64,000 nucleotides of DNA, from NCBI RefSeq assembly GCF_035609205.1, contig NZ_CP141184.1:4843001-4907000 (forward strand), read 5' to 3'. The stretch comes from Hymenobacter sp. GOD-10R (lineage in GTDB: Bacteria; Bacteroidota; Bacteroidia; Cytophagales; Hymenobacteraceae). Positions 35,759 through 44,306 of the stretch are shown here, piece after piece. The first letter of the stretch is position 1. Every line of letters starts with the position of its first letter. The notes under the pieces are model-generated. The model was not told the DNA's origin, did no database searches, and saw only the letters and a program-made list of their open reading frames with translations. A program made the position numbers and the translations under genes.

Positions 35759-36547
35759 AGCCGTTAGGCGCGGCTCTGCGTCGGCGGCGGCACGCAAGAT
35801 GTCGGCTAGCGCTACGGGTTTGAGCTTGCCGGGGGCGCACAGATCCGTAATGACCGAAACAGCTAGCACCGGCAAGCCAGCATGGCGAGCGGCAATGACT
35901 TCGGGCACCGTGCTCATGCCCACGCCATCGGCGCCAATGGTGCGCAGGTAGCGGTACTCGGCGGGCGTTTCCAGCATCGGGCCAGGCAAACTAGCGTACA
36001 CGCCGCGCCGCACTCTGTTGGCAAAACCTAGCTCACGAGCTGCTGCTTCGGCTTGCGCCAGCAAGCCTAGGTCGTAGGGCTCGTACATATCAGGGAAGCG
36101 CGGACCTAGCTCGTCTAGGTTCTTACCTACCAAGGGGTTGGTCGGTTGAAGGTTGATGTGGTCTTCGATCAGCATCAGGTCACTGTACTCCATTTCGGGG
36201 TCAAGGCCGCCACCAGCGTTGCTTACGAACAGCTTCTTGATACCCAGCAGCTTCATTGCACGCACCGGAAACACCACCTGCTCCATCGAGTAGCCTTCAT
36301 AGTAATGGAAGCGCCCCTGCATGACCAGTACCCGCCGACCCGCCAAGGTGCCCGCCAGCAAGTTACCCGAATGGCTTTCGACCGTTGACACCGGAAAGTG
36401 CGGGATTTCGGCGTAGGGCAAGGTGTACTCAATAGTTACATCCTTCACCAACGCACCTAGGCCAGTGCCGAGGATAATGCCGAATTCCGGCTGAAAGTCG
36501 CCGATTTGTTGGCGTATGTAAGCAGTAGCTTCGTGGAGTTGTTGCAT
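35720..36547 (-). CDS. Purine-nucleoside phosphorylase
   Basis: 275 residues from ATG at 36547. Trimeric-type (PNP/MTAP) family: GIILGTGLGALVKDV phosphate loop, VESHSGNLLAGTL, GRFHYYEGYSMEQVVFP, LFVSNAGGGLDPEMEYSDLM and the base pocket GPMLETPAEYRYLR with GVGMSTVPE. It splits purine nucleosides with phosphate. The base-contacting Asn of mammalian PNP (SLITN) is Asp here (SVITDLC), a difference that could widen base choice. Convergent with the DUF2807-like gene, overlapping by 39 bp. Confidence 0.93.
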   Translation of the reverse strand: MQQLHEATAYIRQQIGDFQPEFGIILGTGLGALVKDVTIEYTLPYAEIPHFPVSTVESHSGNLLAGTLAGRRVLVMQGRFHYYEGYSMEQVVFPVRAMKLLGIKKLFVSNAGGGLDPEMEYSDLMLIEDHINLQPTNPLVGKNLDELGPRFPDMYEPYDLGLLAQAEAAARELGFANRVRRGVYASLPGPMLETPAEYRYLRTIGADGVGMSTVPEVIAARHAGLPVLAVSVITDLCAPGKLKPVALADILRAAADAEPRLTALFKAVIARQQST

Positions 36548-36747
36548 AGAAAAAAGAGCCAGGAGCTGCAAGTATACACATTGTAGCTTCTGGTAAAGGC
36601 TATTTGATGTTTTCTGCCTCTGGTAGGCTATTGTCGAACTACTGTTTGCTCAAATTGTGAACAGATATAACTCCCTCCATACTCTAGCACATTTTTTAAT
36701 GTATATATGTAATTTTACACTTATAAGGCGACGATTTACTATAAATC

Positions 36748-37440
36748 ATGAAGCTCCGCTTATTACTCTTAGCCTCTGCTACTCTACTAGCCTCTTGCGA
36801 CGACGAGGAAATTCAACCTGATACAGAGTTTGTTACAGCTTTCGACTTACCTGACAACGGTGAATCACAAACGATCATAGCTATCCAGAACCAATCAAAG
36901 AACGGGCTACGCTACGTATGGAATTTTGGGGATGGCACTACTTCACAAGAGGAAAATCCGACCCACATCTTCGAATCACCGGGCATCTATGCGGTCAAGC
37001 TCAAAGCGTTGGGGTTCGGAAAAAGTGATTCTGTAACTAAGACGATCAAGATTGCGCCATTCAATCTTTTTACCCGCGTAGATTCACATTTCGCCGGAAC
37101 TTACGATTGCAAAGTAGTTTACGAGTATAGCGCCTATCAATCGCCCACGACCCGGACGCGGCTGCCTGATCAGGAAGTCGTTATCACGGAAGCCGGCGCG
37201 AGTACCCTGAAATGGAATGATGCGCTTCTGAGCTACTACCCTAGCATCACTGGCTCGCCTCAACTGCCCTACAACTCGGCGTATAACTTCTACAGCCTAG
37301 CTACCTCAGCGGCGCCACGCACTACTGCCAGCGCCAAATTCTACGCTGCTGGCGATAGTGCCGTCTTTAGCATCTCGAAGAGAACTGGAGCGAGTAATGG
37401 TAGTGCCACTACCACTTATCACGGCATTCGCCGTCCTTAG
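36748..37440 (+). CDS. PKD-domain lipoprotein, copy 1
   Basis: 230 residues. Lipobox LLASC (Cys17). One PKD domain at about 25-110 (YVWNFGDGTTSQEENPTHIF, then GIYAVKLKALG). A C-terminal region of about 120 residues (GTYDCKVVYEYSAYQS, TRTRLPDQEVVIT, YYPSI, TYHGIRRP) is shared with the next gene. Surface lipoprotein of unknown role. Followed by its own terminator. Confidence 0.82.
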   Translation: MKLRLLLLASATLLASCDDEEIQPDTEFVTAFDLPDNGESQTIIAIQNQSKNGLRYVWNFGDGTTSQEENPTHIFESPGIYAVKLKALGFGKSDSVTKTIKIAPFNLFTRVDSHFAGTYDCKVVYEYSAYQSPTTRTRLPDQEVVITEAGASTLKWNDALLSYYPSITGSPQLPYNSAYNFYSLATSAAPRTTASAKFYAAGDSAVFSISKRTGASNGSATTTYHGIRRP

Positions 37441-37454
37441 CATAGTGCACGCAC

Positions 37455-37490
37455 AAAGAAAAGCCTCGTTATTCACGAGGCTTTTTCTTT
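37455..37490 (+). terminator. Terminator after PKD copy 1
   Basis: AAAGAAAAGCCTCG pairs with CGAGGCTTTTTCTTT around TTATTCA. Confidence 0.9.
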
Positions 37491-37662
37491 GACATTTAGT
37501 TGCTGTTATGCGCAGTATAGCTTCATAGAAAAGTGTTTCGTATCTCCGCCTATTAGTATAAGACAGAGTTATTCTATTTTCATATTTGAAACATCATTAC
37601 ACTGTCCGGTTTGTATATTCACAATACAGACAACATTCTAAGAATCTATATATCAGCCAACT

Positions 37663-38352
37663 ATGAAATACAACCTATTGGTCCTAGCTTCAGTTGCATT
37701 GCTTGCTTCGTGCAAAGATGATACGGAACCTACCCCACCTCCTACAGCCGACTTTACAGCCCCCGAAAGCACTGAGCAGACAGTTGCCGTATCATTCCAA
37801 AACAAATCAAAAAATGCCCAACGGTACGTTTGGGACTTCGGAGATGGAAGTACGGGACAAGAAGACAACCCGACGCATACCTACACGACAGACGGCGTGT
37901 ATTCAGTGAAATTAAAAGCCTTTGGTACGGAGAAGAATGACTCTATAACTAAGACTATCAAGATTGAGCCCTACAACATTTTTGCTCACACAAACTTACC
38001 TTTTGCAGGAACTTACGCTTGCAAAGTAGTGGATGTATATAGCGTATATCAATCACCTGCAATCCGAACTCGGCTGCCAGACCAAGATGTGGTAATTACG
38101 AAAGATGGGGTGAATACAATGCGGTGGAATAATTTAGTACTTAGTTACTTACCTAGCGACCGTAACTCCCCTCAAACTCCTTTTAACTCTAGGTATCAGT
38201 TTTACAACGCAAATACTTCAAGCTCGCCACGTGTTATAACTTATGCATCGTTCTACACATCAGGTGATAGTGCTTCTTTTAGCGTAGCAAAAACTGTTGG
38301 GGCAAGTAACAGTGGAACCACAACGTTCTACTATGGGAAACGACGTCCTTAA
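37663..38352 (+). CDS. PKD-domain lipoprotein, copy 2
   Basis: 229 residues, a tandem paralogue of the gene at 36748 with the same architecture: lipobox LLASC, PKD domain (YVWDFGDGSTGQEDNPTHTY) and the shared C-terminal region (GTYACKVVDVYSVYQS, RTRLPDQDVVIT, YYGKRRP). Roughly half the residues are identical by eye. Base composition is visibly lower in GC than copy 1. The stop codon lies in the left arm of the palindrome at 38351-38419. Confidence 0.82.
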   Translation: MKYNLLVLASVALLASCKDDTEPTPPPTADFTAPESTEQTVAVSFQNKSKNAQRYVWDFGDGSTGQEDNPTHTYTTDGVYSVKLKAFGTEKNDSITKTIKIEPYNIFAHTNLPFAGTYACKVVDVYSVYQSPAIRTRLPDQDVVITKDGVNTMRWNNLVLSYLPSDRNSPQTPFNSRYQFYNANTSSSPRVITYASFYTSGDSASFSVAKTVGASNSGTTTFYYGKRRP

Positions 38353-38419
38353 TACCCCAGTCAAGAAAGCAAAGAGCCCCGTCTAAGACGGGGCTCTTTG
38401 CTTTCTTGACTGGGGTATT
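38351..38419. terminator. Bidirectional terminator, perfect 34-bp palindrome
   Basis: Arms 38351-38384 and 38386-38419 are fully complementary around a single A. The PKD stop codon overlaps the left end and the sppA stop is 3 bp past the right end. Confidence 0.95.
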
Positions 38420-38421
38420 AT

Positions 38422-40185
38422 CTATTGAATGCTCAGTTCAAACGGCAACCTAGCCTGTACACCCTGCATTTGTGTGAGCTTCTTATATTGCTCGTACATG
38501 GGATACATGGGGCCCATTTCCTGCTTGATCATCCGCAGGCGCGCTTCTTCGCCGAAGCTGTTGAATAGCGCCAAGAACGGGTTGGCGTCTTGCTTGGGCA
38601 AGTATTGCACCTTGTAGTCGTCGGTTTTCAGCTTAGCCCGGCGGGCCGCAATGCGCATGGCATCATCGAAGGAGCCTAGCACGTCGACGAGGCCGCGGGC
38701 CTTGGCTTCCTCGCCTGACCATACCCGGCCCGAAGCTAGCCGGCGCAGGCGCTCGACGGGCATGTGGCGTCCTTGTGCGGCTTTCGTAGTGAAGTCGGCG
38801 TAGATGCGGTCTACTTCTTTCTGAAGCTGTTGCTTTTCGAAAGCCGTGAGCGGCCTCGTGATGGTGGGCAGATCGGAGAACTTACCGGTCGTTACGCGGT
38901 CCGTCGTGACACCTAGCTTATCGCGCAGCAGGGGCTGAATGTTCGGCAACACGCCAAACACCCCAATGCTGCCCGTAATCGTGTTCGGGTGCGCCACAAT
39001 GGTGTCGCAGGCCATGGCGATGAAGTAGCCGCCCGAAGCCGCCACATCCGACATCGAGCAGATGATGGGCTTCACCTTCTTCGTCAAGACCACCTCGCGG
39101 TAGATAATATCAGACGCCAACGACGAGCCGCCAGGCGAATTCACGCGTAGTACCACCGCCTTCACCTTATCATCTAACCTAGCTTTGCGAATGGCTTCCG
39201 CGAAGCGCGTACTCCCGATGTTGTCGTCGCCGCCTTTGCCCGTCACGATGTCGCCTTCGGCATACACGACGGCAATGCGGTTGCCGCTGGCGTCGCCATC
39301 TTCGTCTTCTGACTTAGTGTAGCGGTCGAGGCTGATCGTACTCAGCTTCTTATCCTTCGCAACGCCCACTTTGCCCTTCATGTAGTCGAGGGCTTGGTCG
39401 TAATAACCTAGGTCCGTTACCAAGCCAAGTTGCTTAGCATCATCAGCATTGTGCACCAGCATCGAGTCGCTGATTGCCTTGATGCGGTTTGGCGAAATAC
39501 CCCGGGCTGTAGCCACGTGGCCAAGCATGAAGTTGTTGAGCGAATTCAGAAAGGACGTGGTTTGCAGCCGTGCTGAGTCTGACATGCTCTCGCGGAAGTA
39601 CGGCTCCACGGCGCTCTTAAACGAACCCACGCGGAAGATGTAGGGCTCAATGCCGGCCTTCTCAAATAGGTTTTTGTAGTAATATGTTTCCGAGCTAAGG
39701 CCGTTGAACTCCAGCGTGCCTTGCGGATTTAGGTAGATTTTGTTGGCCACCGAAGCTAGGTAGTAACTCTTTTCGGAAGCCAAGTCATTGTAAGCCACCA
39801 CGAACTTACCCGATTTCTTGAAGTCGATCAGTGCGTCGCGGACCTCTTCCAACGTCGCCATGCCAGCTTGCACCAGCTCCACGTTCAGGAAAATACCCTT
39901 GATATCGTCGTCGGTTTTGGCGCGGCGAATCGCCTCTTTGAGCTGATCGAGGCCCGTGCTTTGGGCATTGTCGCCGGTAACATAAGCGGCAAGGGAACCA
40001 GGATTTTCGCGCTCCGAAATGGGCTTGTCTAGCTTCAACTCCAGCACGGAGTTGGTGGCTACGGTCACGTCTTTTTCGGAGCGAGAGGCGCTGTAGGCTA
40101 GCCCAATCAGCACCACCACGCCGATTACGGCGAAAAGTACGAGGCCCACGATGGTGGCCAGCACGTACTTAAGAAATTGTCTCAT
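38422..40185 (-). CDS. sppA: Signal peptide peptidase SppA (long, 67K type)
   Basis: 587 residues. One N-terminal membrane segment (LATIVGLVLFAVIGVVVLIG), then two tandem ClpP/crotonase-like domains as in E. coli SppA. The catalytic Lys is in ASEKSYYLAS near residue 143 of the first half and the nucleophile Ser in DVAASGGYFIAM near 385 of the second. It degrades leftover signal peptides in the inner membrane. Last gene of a minus-strand block with rarA upstream, separated from it by a REP-like hairpin. Confidence 0.93.
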   Translation of the reverse strand: MRQFLKYVLATIVGLVLFAVIGVVVLIGLAYSASRSEKDVTVATNSVLELKLDKPISERENPGSLAAYVTGDNAQSTGLDQLKEAIRRAKTDDDIKGIFLNVELVQAGMATLEEVRDALIDFKKSGKFVVAYNDLASEKSYYLASVANKIYLNPQGTLEFNGLSSETYYYKNLFEKAGIEPYIFRVGSFKSAVEPYFRESMSDSARLQTTSFLNSLNNFMLGHVATARGISPNRIKAISDSMLVHNADDAKQLGLVTDLGYYDQALDYMKGKVGVAKDKKLSTISLDRYTKSEDEDGDASGNRIAVVYAEGDIVTGKGGDDNIGSTRFAEAIRKARLDDKVKAVVLRVNSPGGSSLASDIIYREVVLTKKVKPIICSMSDVAASGGYFIAMACDTIVAHPNTITGSIGVFGVLPNIQPLLRDKLGVTTDRVTTGKFSDLPTITRPLTAFEKQQLQKEVDRIYADFTTKAAQGRHMPVERLRRLASGRVWSGEEAKARGLVDVLGSFDDAMRIAARRAKLKTDDYKVQYLPKQDANPFLALFNSFGEEARLRMIKQEMGPMYPMYEQYKKLTQMQGVQARLPFELSIQ

Positions 40186-40254
40186 TTAGTAAAGAAATAG
40201 GTAGATGGTAGCCTAACAAATGTAGAAGGCTTTGGGTGCTTTTCCGCGTGGTAA

Positions 40255-40282
40255 GTAGCGCGAAGCTCCTGCTTCGCGCTAC
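40255..40282. repeat. REP-like hairpin after rarA
   Basis: GTAGCGCGAAGC … GCTTCGCGCTAC with a 4-nt loop; perfect 12-bp stem. It abuts the rarA stop codon (40284). Same family as the cluster at 19512-19712. Confidence 0.9.
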
Positions 40283-40283
40283 A

Positions 40284-41627
40284 TTAATAGCCGTACTTCT
40301 CGCCCCACCACTGCCGCAGCCGCTCGCGCAGCTTGGCCTCGCTGGCATTCTGGCCGGGCTCATAGAAGACGGTACCGCTCAGTGATTCGGGCAAAAACTC
40401 TTGGTAGGCGAAGTTGCCTTCGTAGTCGTGTGAGTACTGATATTCACTGCCGTAGCCCAGCTGCTTCATCAGCCGAGTCGGTGCGTTGCGCAGGGGTATG
40501 GGCACCTGCGCAACGCCTTGCTGCCGCACGAGCGAACGAGCCTGTTTGATAGCAAGGTACGACGCATTGCTCTTGACGCTGGTAGCTAGATATACCACCG
40601 TTTGCGACAGAATAATCTCGCTTTCGGGCATGCCAATAACGGTCACGGCTTGGAAGCAGCTTTGAGCTAGCATCAAAGCGTTAGGATTGGCGTTGCCCAC
40701 ATCTTCGGAGGCTAGGATGAGCAAGCGGCGTGCAATGAACTTGGGGTCTTCACCACCTTCCAGCATCACGGCCAGCCAATACACCGCTGCGTTGGGATCA
40801 GAGCCGCGAATACTCTTAATGAAGGCAGAAATAACGTCGTAGTGCATCTCGCCGCCTTTGTCGTAGCGAGCTAGGTGCTGCTGGGCTAGCTTTTGCACCA
40901 CATCATCGGTAATGACGATTTCGCCCGTGGCGGGATCAGGGCGACTGGCTTCTACCACGATTTCGAGCAGGTTGAGCAGCTTGCGCGCGTCGCCACCCGA
41001 AATGGTGAGCAGGGCGCCATACTCGGCCATGCGCACCTTGCGCTGCTTCAGAATTTCATCTTCGGCCAACGCCTTGTCGACGATGCCGATGAGCACGTCT
41101 TTGTCGAGCGGCTCTAGCACGTATACCTGTGCCCGGCTTAGCAAGGCCGGAATGACTTCAAAAGAAGGATTCTCGGTGGTGGCTCCGATGAGCGTAACCA
41201 CGCCCTGCTCCACCGCCCCGAGCAGCGCATCTTGCTGCGACTTACTAAAGCGGTGAATCTCATCAATGAACAAGATGGTATTGCGCTGCTTTTTGGCTCG
41301 GTCAATCACCTCGCGCACGTCCTTCACGCCCGCGTTGATGGCACTCAGGGCCGCGAAAGGCAACTTCAGTTCGTCGGCCAATAGGTGCGCCAAGGTGGTT
41401 TTGCCCACGCCGGGTGGTCCCCATAGAATGAGGCTAGGTAAGCGGCCCGCGTTCAGGTAACGCCGCAGCACGCCCTCGGGCCCTACTAGGTGCTGTTGGC
41501 CCGCGTAGTCAGCCAAGGTGTGGGGTCGTCGTCGCTCGGCTAGCGGGGCACCAGGACGCGCAGCCGTGGCGGCCGAATTGGTGGAAGAGACAGAAGAATC
41601 AGAATCGAACAGGGAACCAGTAGCCAT
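40284..41627 (-). CDS. rarA: Replication-associated recombination ATPase RarA (MgsA)
   Basis: 447-residue AAA+ protein of the RarA/WRNIP1 family that acts at stalled forks with SSB. Start has RPHTLADYAGQQHLVG. Walker A GPPGVGKTT near 72-80, Walker B ILFIDEIHRF near 122, sensor 1 GATTENPSFE, then the helical tetramerisation domain (DPNAAVYWLAVMLEGGEDPK) and the C-terminal MgsA part. ATG at 41627; promoter -7 element at 41652-41645 on the minus strand. Confidence 0.94.
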   Translation of the reverse strand: MATGSLFDSDSSVSSTNSAATAARPGAPLAERRRPHTLADYAGQQHLVGPEGVLRRYLNAGRLPSLILWGPPGVGKTTLAHLLADELKLPFAALSAINAGVKDVREVIDRAKKQRNTILFIDEIHRFSKSQQDALLGAVEQGVVTLIGATTENPSFEVIPALLSRAQVYVLEPLDKDVLIGIVDKALAEDEILKQRKVRMAEYGALLTISGGDARKLLNLLEIVVEASRPDPATGEIVITDDVVQKLAQQHLARYDKGGEMHYDVISAFIKSIRGSDPNAAVYWLAVMLEGGEDPKFIARRLLILASEDVGNANPNALMLAQSCFQAVTVIGMPESEIILSQTVVYLATSVKSNASYLAIKQARSLVRQQGVAQVPIPLRNAPTRLMKQLGYGSEYQYSHDYEGNFAYQEFLPESLSGTVFYEPGQNASEAKLRERLRQWWGEKYGY

Positions 41628-41644
41628 ATAACCTAGGTAAGGCG

Positions 41645-41682
41645 CAAAAGTAGGCGGTTGGGCGGTAGCCTGCGTACCTTTG
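41645..41682. promoter_or_regulatory. Divergent promoter elements for rarA and the DMT transporter gene
   Basis: TACTTTTG on the minus strand (41652-41645) serves rarA. TACCTTTG on the plus strand (41675-41682) serves the transporter and ends only 6 nt before the ATG at 41689, so that mRNA may be nearly leaderless. Both match TAnnTTTG. Confidence 0.5.
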
Positions 41683-41688
41683 CCGTTG

Positions 41689-42615
41689 ATGAAAAACTCT
41701 TTACGCGTTCACGCAGCTTTATTCACAGCCGCTTTCATTTACGCAGCTAACTATAGCTTGTCGAAAGACGTGATGCCGCATTTTGCCCGGCCGTTCGGGC
41801 TAGTCACGTTGCGCGTAATAGGCGCCGCGCTGTTCTTTGGTATTCTGAGCCGCTTGGTCACGCAAGATCGTATTGTAGGCCGCGCCGATAACATTCGCTC
41901 CGTTCTGTGCGGCCTGATCGGCATTGCCTCCAATCAGTTGCTCTTTTTTTCGGGCCTGGAGCTTACTACGCCTATTAACGCATCGTTGGTTCAAACCGTA
42001 TCGCCGATTGTGGTCGTACTTGCGTCGGCCATCTTGCTCGGCGAAAAGATCACCCGAGCGCGCGCGGTGGGTATTTTGCTGGCTGGCGTGGGCGCGGCTC
42101 TCATCATCCTAGGTCGTAAGACAGGCGCAACACCGGGCCAAGACACCCCCCTAGGCAACTTATATATCTTGCTCAACGCCACTGCTTTTGGGGTGTACCT
42201 AGTCATTGTGACGCCGCTTATGCGCAAGTACCATCCGTTCACGGTACTGGCCCGCATTTTTCTGATGGGTGCCTTGGCGGTAGTGCCTTTTGGTTGGCGC
42301 CAAGCTATGGCTATCGACTACGCGCACTTGCCCACGCTCATTTGGGCGGAGATTCTGTACATGGTTATCTGCCTGACTATCTTGGCGTATCTACTCAACA
42401 ACTGGGCGCTCAAGTACGCCAGCCCCGCTCTGACGGGGGTATACATTTATTTGCAGCCGGTACTAGCCGTTATTATTGCCGTTGGGCTAGGCAAAGACTC
42501 GTTTACGCTGGAGAAAGCGCTGCAAGCCTCGCTGATTTTTCTTGGTGTATTCCTAGTGAGCCGCAAGCCCAAGCCGGCGCCTCCGGTAGCGTCGTTGGCA
42601 TCGGCCCAGGACTGA
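41689..42615 (+). CDS. EamA/DMT-family transporter
   Basis: 308 residues from ATG at 41689. Ten hydrophobic segments in two EamA repeats: the first about 10-140 (PFGLVTLRVIGAALFF, GLELTTPINASLVQTVSPIV), the second about 155-295 (NLYILLNATAFGVYLVIVTP, ALTGVYIYLQPVLAVIIA). Drug/metabolite exporter of unknown substrate. Upstream ATG at 41680 would lie inside the promoter and is less likely. Confidence 0.88.
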   Translation: MKNSLRVHAALFTAAFIYAANYSLSKDVMPHFARPFGLVTLRVIGAALFFGILSRLVTQDRIVGRADNIRSVLCGLIGIASNQLLFFSGLELTTPINASLVQTVSPIVVVLASAILLGEKITRARAVGILLAGVGAALIILGRKTGATPGQDTPLGNLYILLNATAFGVYLVIVTPLMRKYHPFTVLARIFLMGALAVVPFGWRQAMAIDYAHLPTLIWAEILYMVICLTILAYLLNNWALKYASPALTGVYIYLQPVLAVIIAVGLGKDSFTLEKALQASLIFLGVFLVSRKPKPAPPVASLASAQD

Positions 42616-42818
42616 TGCCAAGGGCCATCCGCCGGTTCATGCCAACGGAGCGGTGGCCAGGACTAAACGTTAGCTCAACGAATGCGTTATATAGCAACGA
42701 GCATAACGCATGCGCTCCTTCTTTTTAGGGTAGCACACTGGGGTTTCCTGACGGTGCTCGTTGCTTTGTTGATTCTCAGCTGGCTGCTTATCGCCAGTTT
42801 TTTTGTCTTCTGCCTTTT

Positions 42819-43619
42819 ATGCTTCGTTTGTACTGGTTCTTGTTTGCCCTACCTAGCTTGCTGCTGTTCACAGCATGCTCGTCGCCTCAAGAAAAACCCA
42901 CTACTGCGGAATCAACAGCTCAGACTACTACGCTGCGGGTGGCTGCCGCCGCTGATTTGCGGTACGCTATGGATTCGCTCGTGGTGGTATTTGCTACCCA
43001 ACAGCCCAACGTGCATCTGGATGTGACGTACGGCTCGTCGGGCAAGTTCTACGAGCAAATTCGCCACGGCGCGCCATTCGAGCTATTTTTCTCCGCTGAT
43101 AGCGATTATCCGCGGCAGCTACAGGCGCAAGGACTCACAGCAGCAGCGCCCGTGCTCTACGCCCAAGGGCAACTGGTGCTATGGAGCAAAACACTAGACC
43201 CAGTATCCCAAGGTTTGCAAACGCTGTTGGACCCACGAGTGAAGAAAATTGCCATTGCCAACCCTGCCCACGCCCCGTACGGCAAAAAGGCCGTAGAAAT
43301 TTTGCGGCACTATCAGCTTTACGAAAAAGTGCAGCCCCGCTTAGTGTTTGGCGAAAACATCGCTCAAACGGCCAACTACGCCGCCACGGGTGCCGCCGAC
43401 GTGGGCGTACTTGCCCTAGCCCTAGCGCTGAGTCCGGCACTAAAAGCCCAAGGTCACTATTACTTGATTCCGCAGCAGGCTTACACGCCGTTGGAGCAGA
43501 GCTTTGTGGTGCTGAAAGGCGCAGCTGGGCATTTAGCCGCGACTCAGTTCTCCGATTTTTTAGCCAGCGCACCAGCCCGTACGGTGCTGCGTGCCTACGG
43601 TTTTACTCTTCCCCGTTAG
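42819..43619 (+). CDS. modA: Molybdate ABC transporter substrate-binding protein ModA
   Basis: 266 residues. Lipoprotein signal with lipobox LFTAC (Cys20) anchoring it to the membrane. The binding protein shows LRVAAAADLRYAMDSLVVVF, VTYGSSGKFYEQIRHGAPFE (oxyanion-binding Ser-Ser/Ser-Gly loop) and LFFSADSDYPRQL, all typical of ModA. First gene of modABC. Confidence 0.93.
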   Translation: MLRLYWFLFALPSLLLFTACSSPQEKPTTAESTAQTTTLRVAAAADLRYAMDSLVVVFATQQPNVHLDVTYGSSGKFYEQIRHGAPFELFFSADSDYPRQLQAQGLTAAAPVLYAQGQLVLWSKTLDPVSQGLQTLLDPRVKKIAIANPAHAPYGKKAVEILRHYQLYEKVQPRLVFGENIAQTANYAATGAADVGVLALALALSPALKAQGHYYLIPQQAYTPLEQSFVVLKGAAGHLAATQFSDFLASAPARTVLRAYGFTLPR

Positions 43620-43631
43620 CCTCTCCTCCCC

Positions 43632-44306
43632 TTGCAAGATTACTGGCAGACGCTGGCCTTGACGTTGCGCTTAGCGGCTCTTACGACCTTCCTGTTGCTG
43701 GGCATCGGCACGGCCCTAGCGTATTGGCTGGCCTATACTCGCAGTCGCATCAAGCCGCTAGCAGAAGTACTTGTGGGCTTGCCATTGGTGCTGCCGCCCA
43801 CGGTGCTCGGTTTTTATCTGCTGCTAGCTTTCAGTCCAGATACCGGCTTAGGTCGTTTTTTGCAGCATACCCTAGGCTTGCAACTCAACTTCACCTTCAC
43901 GGGTATTCTGGTCGGCTCGTTGTTTTATAGCTTGCCCTTTATGGTGCAGCCCCTGCAAGCGGGCTTCGAACGTCTGCCGCCCTCTTTGGCAGAGGCCGCC
44001 GCTACCCTAGGTAAGTCGCGCCTGACTACGCTGTGGCGGGTGCTGCTGCCGAACTGCAAGCCGGCGCTGCTCAGCGGCATTGTGCTCACCTTCGCTCATA
44101 CGATCGGCGAATTTGGGGTAGTGCTGATGATTGGTGGCAATATTGCTGGCCAAACCCGCGTGGCCTCCATTGCCATTTACGACGCCGTCGAGAGTCAGCA
44201 CTATGCCCAGGCGAATGCCTATTCGCTCGTGCTGGTAGGTTTGGCGTTATTGCTATTGCTGCTGCTCTCCTGGCTTACCAAGCGCCGACCCAATTACCCC
44301 GCCTGA
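43632..44306 (+). CDS. modB: Molybdate ABC transporter permease ModB
   Basis: 224 residues with five to six membrane segments and the EAA loop EAAATLGKSRLTTLWRVLLP near 125-145. Start is TTG at 43632, 12 bp after modA, since no ATG lies near. Its stop overlaps the modC start by one base (TGATG). Confidence 0.93.
   Translation: MQDYWQTLALTLRLAALTTFLLLGIGTALAYWLAYTRSRIKPLAEVLVGLPLVLPPTVLGFYLLLAFSPDTGLGRFLQHTLGLQLNFTFTGILVGSLFYSLPFMVQPLQAGFERLPPSLAEAAATLGKSRLTTLWRVLLPNCKPALLSGIVLTFAHTIGEFGVVLMIGGNIAGQTRVASIAIYDAVESQHYAQANAYSLVLVGLALLLLLLLSWLTKRRPNYPA

Noticed and set aside
42694..42764. 10-bp inverted repeat GCAACGAGCA/TGCTCGTTGC before modA, possible molybdenum riboswitch
   Set aside because: Loop of about 50 nt has no Moco-riboswitch features I can recognise and no T-tract; may be chance.
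44033..44305. N-terminal extension of modC
   Set aside because: It overlaps modB in another frame; the ATG at 44306 directly precedes the ATPase fold.
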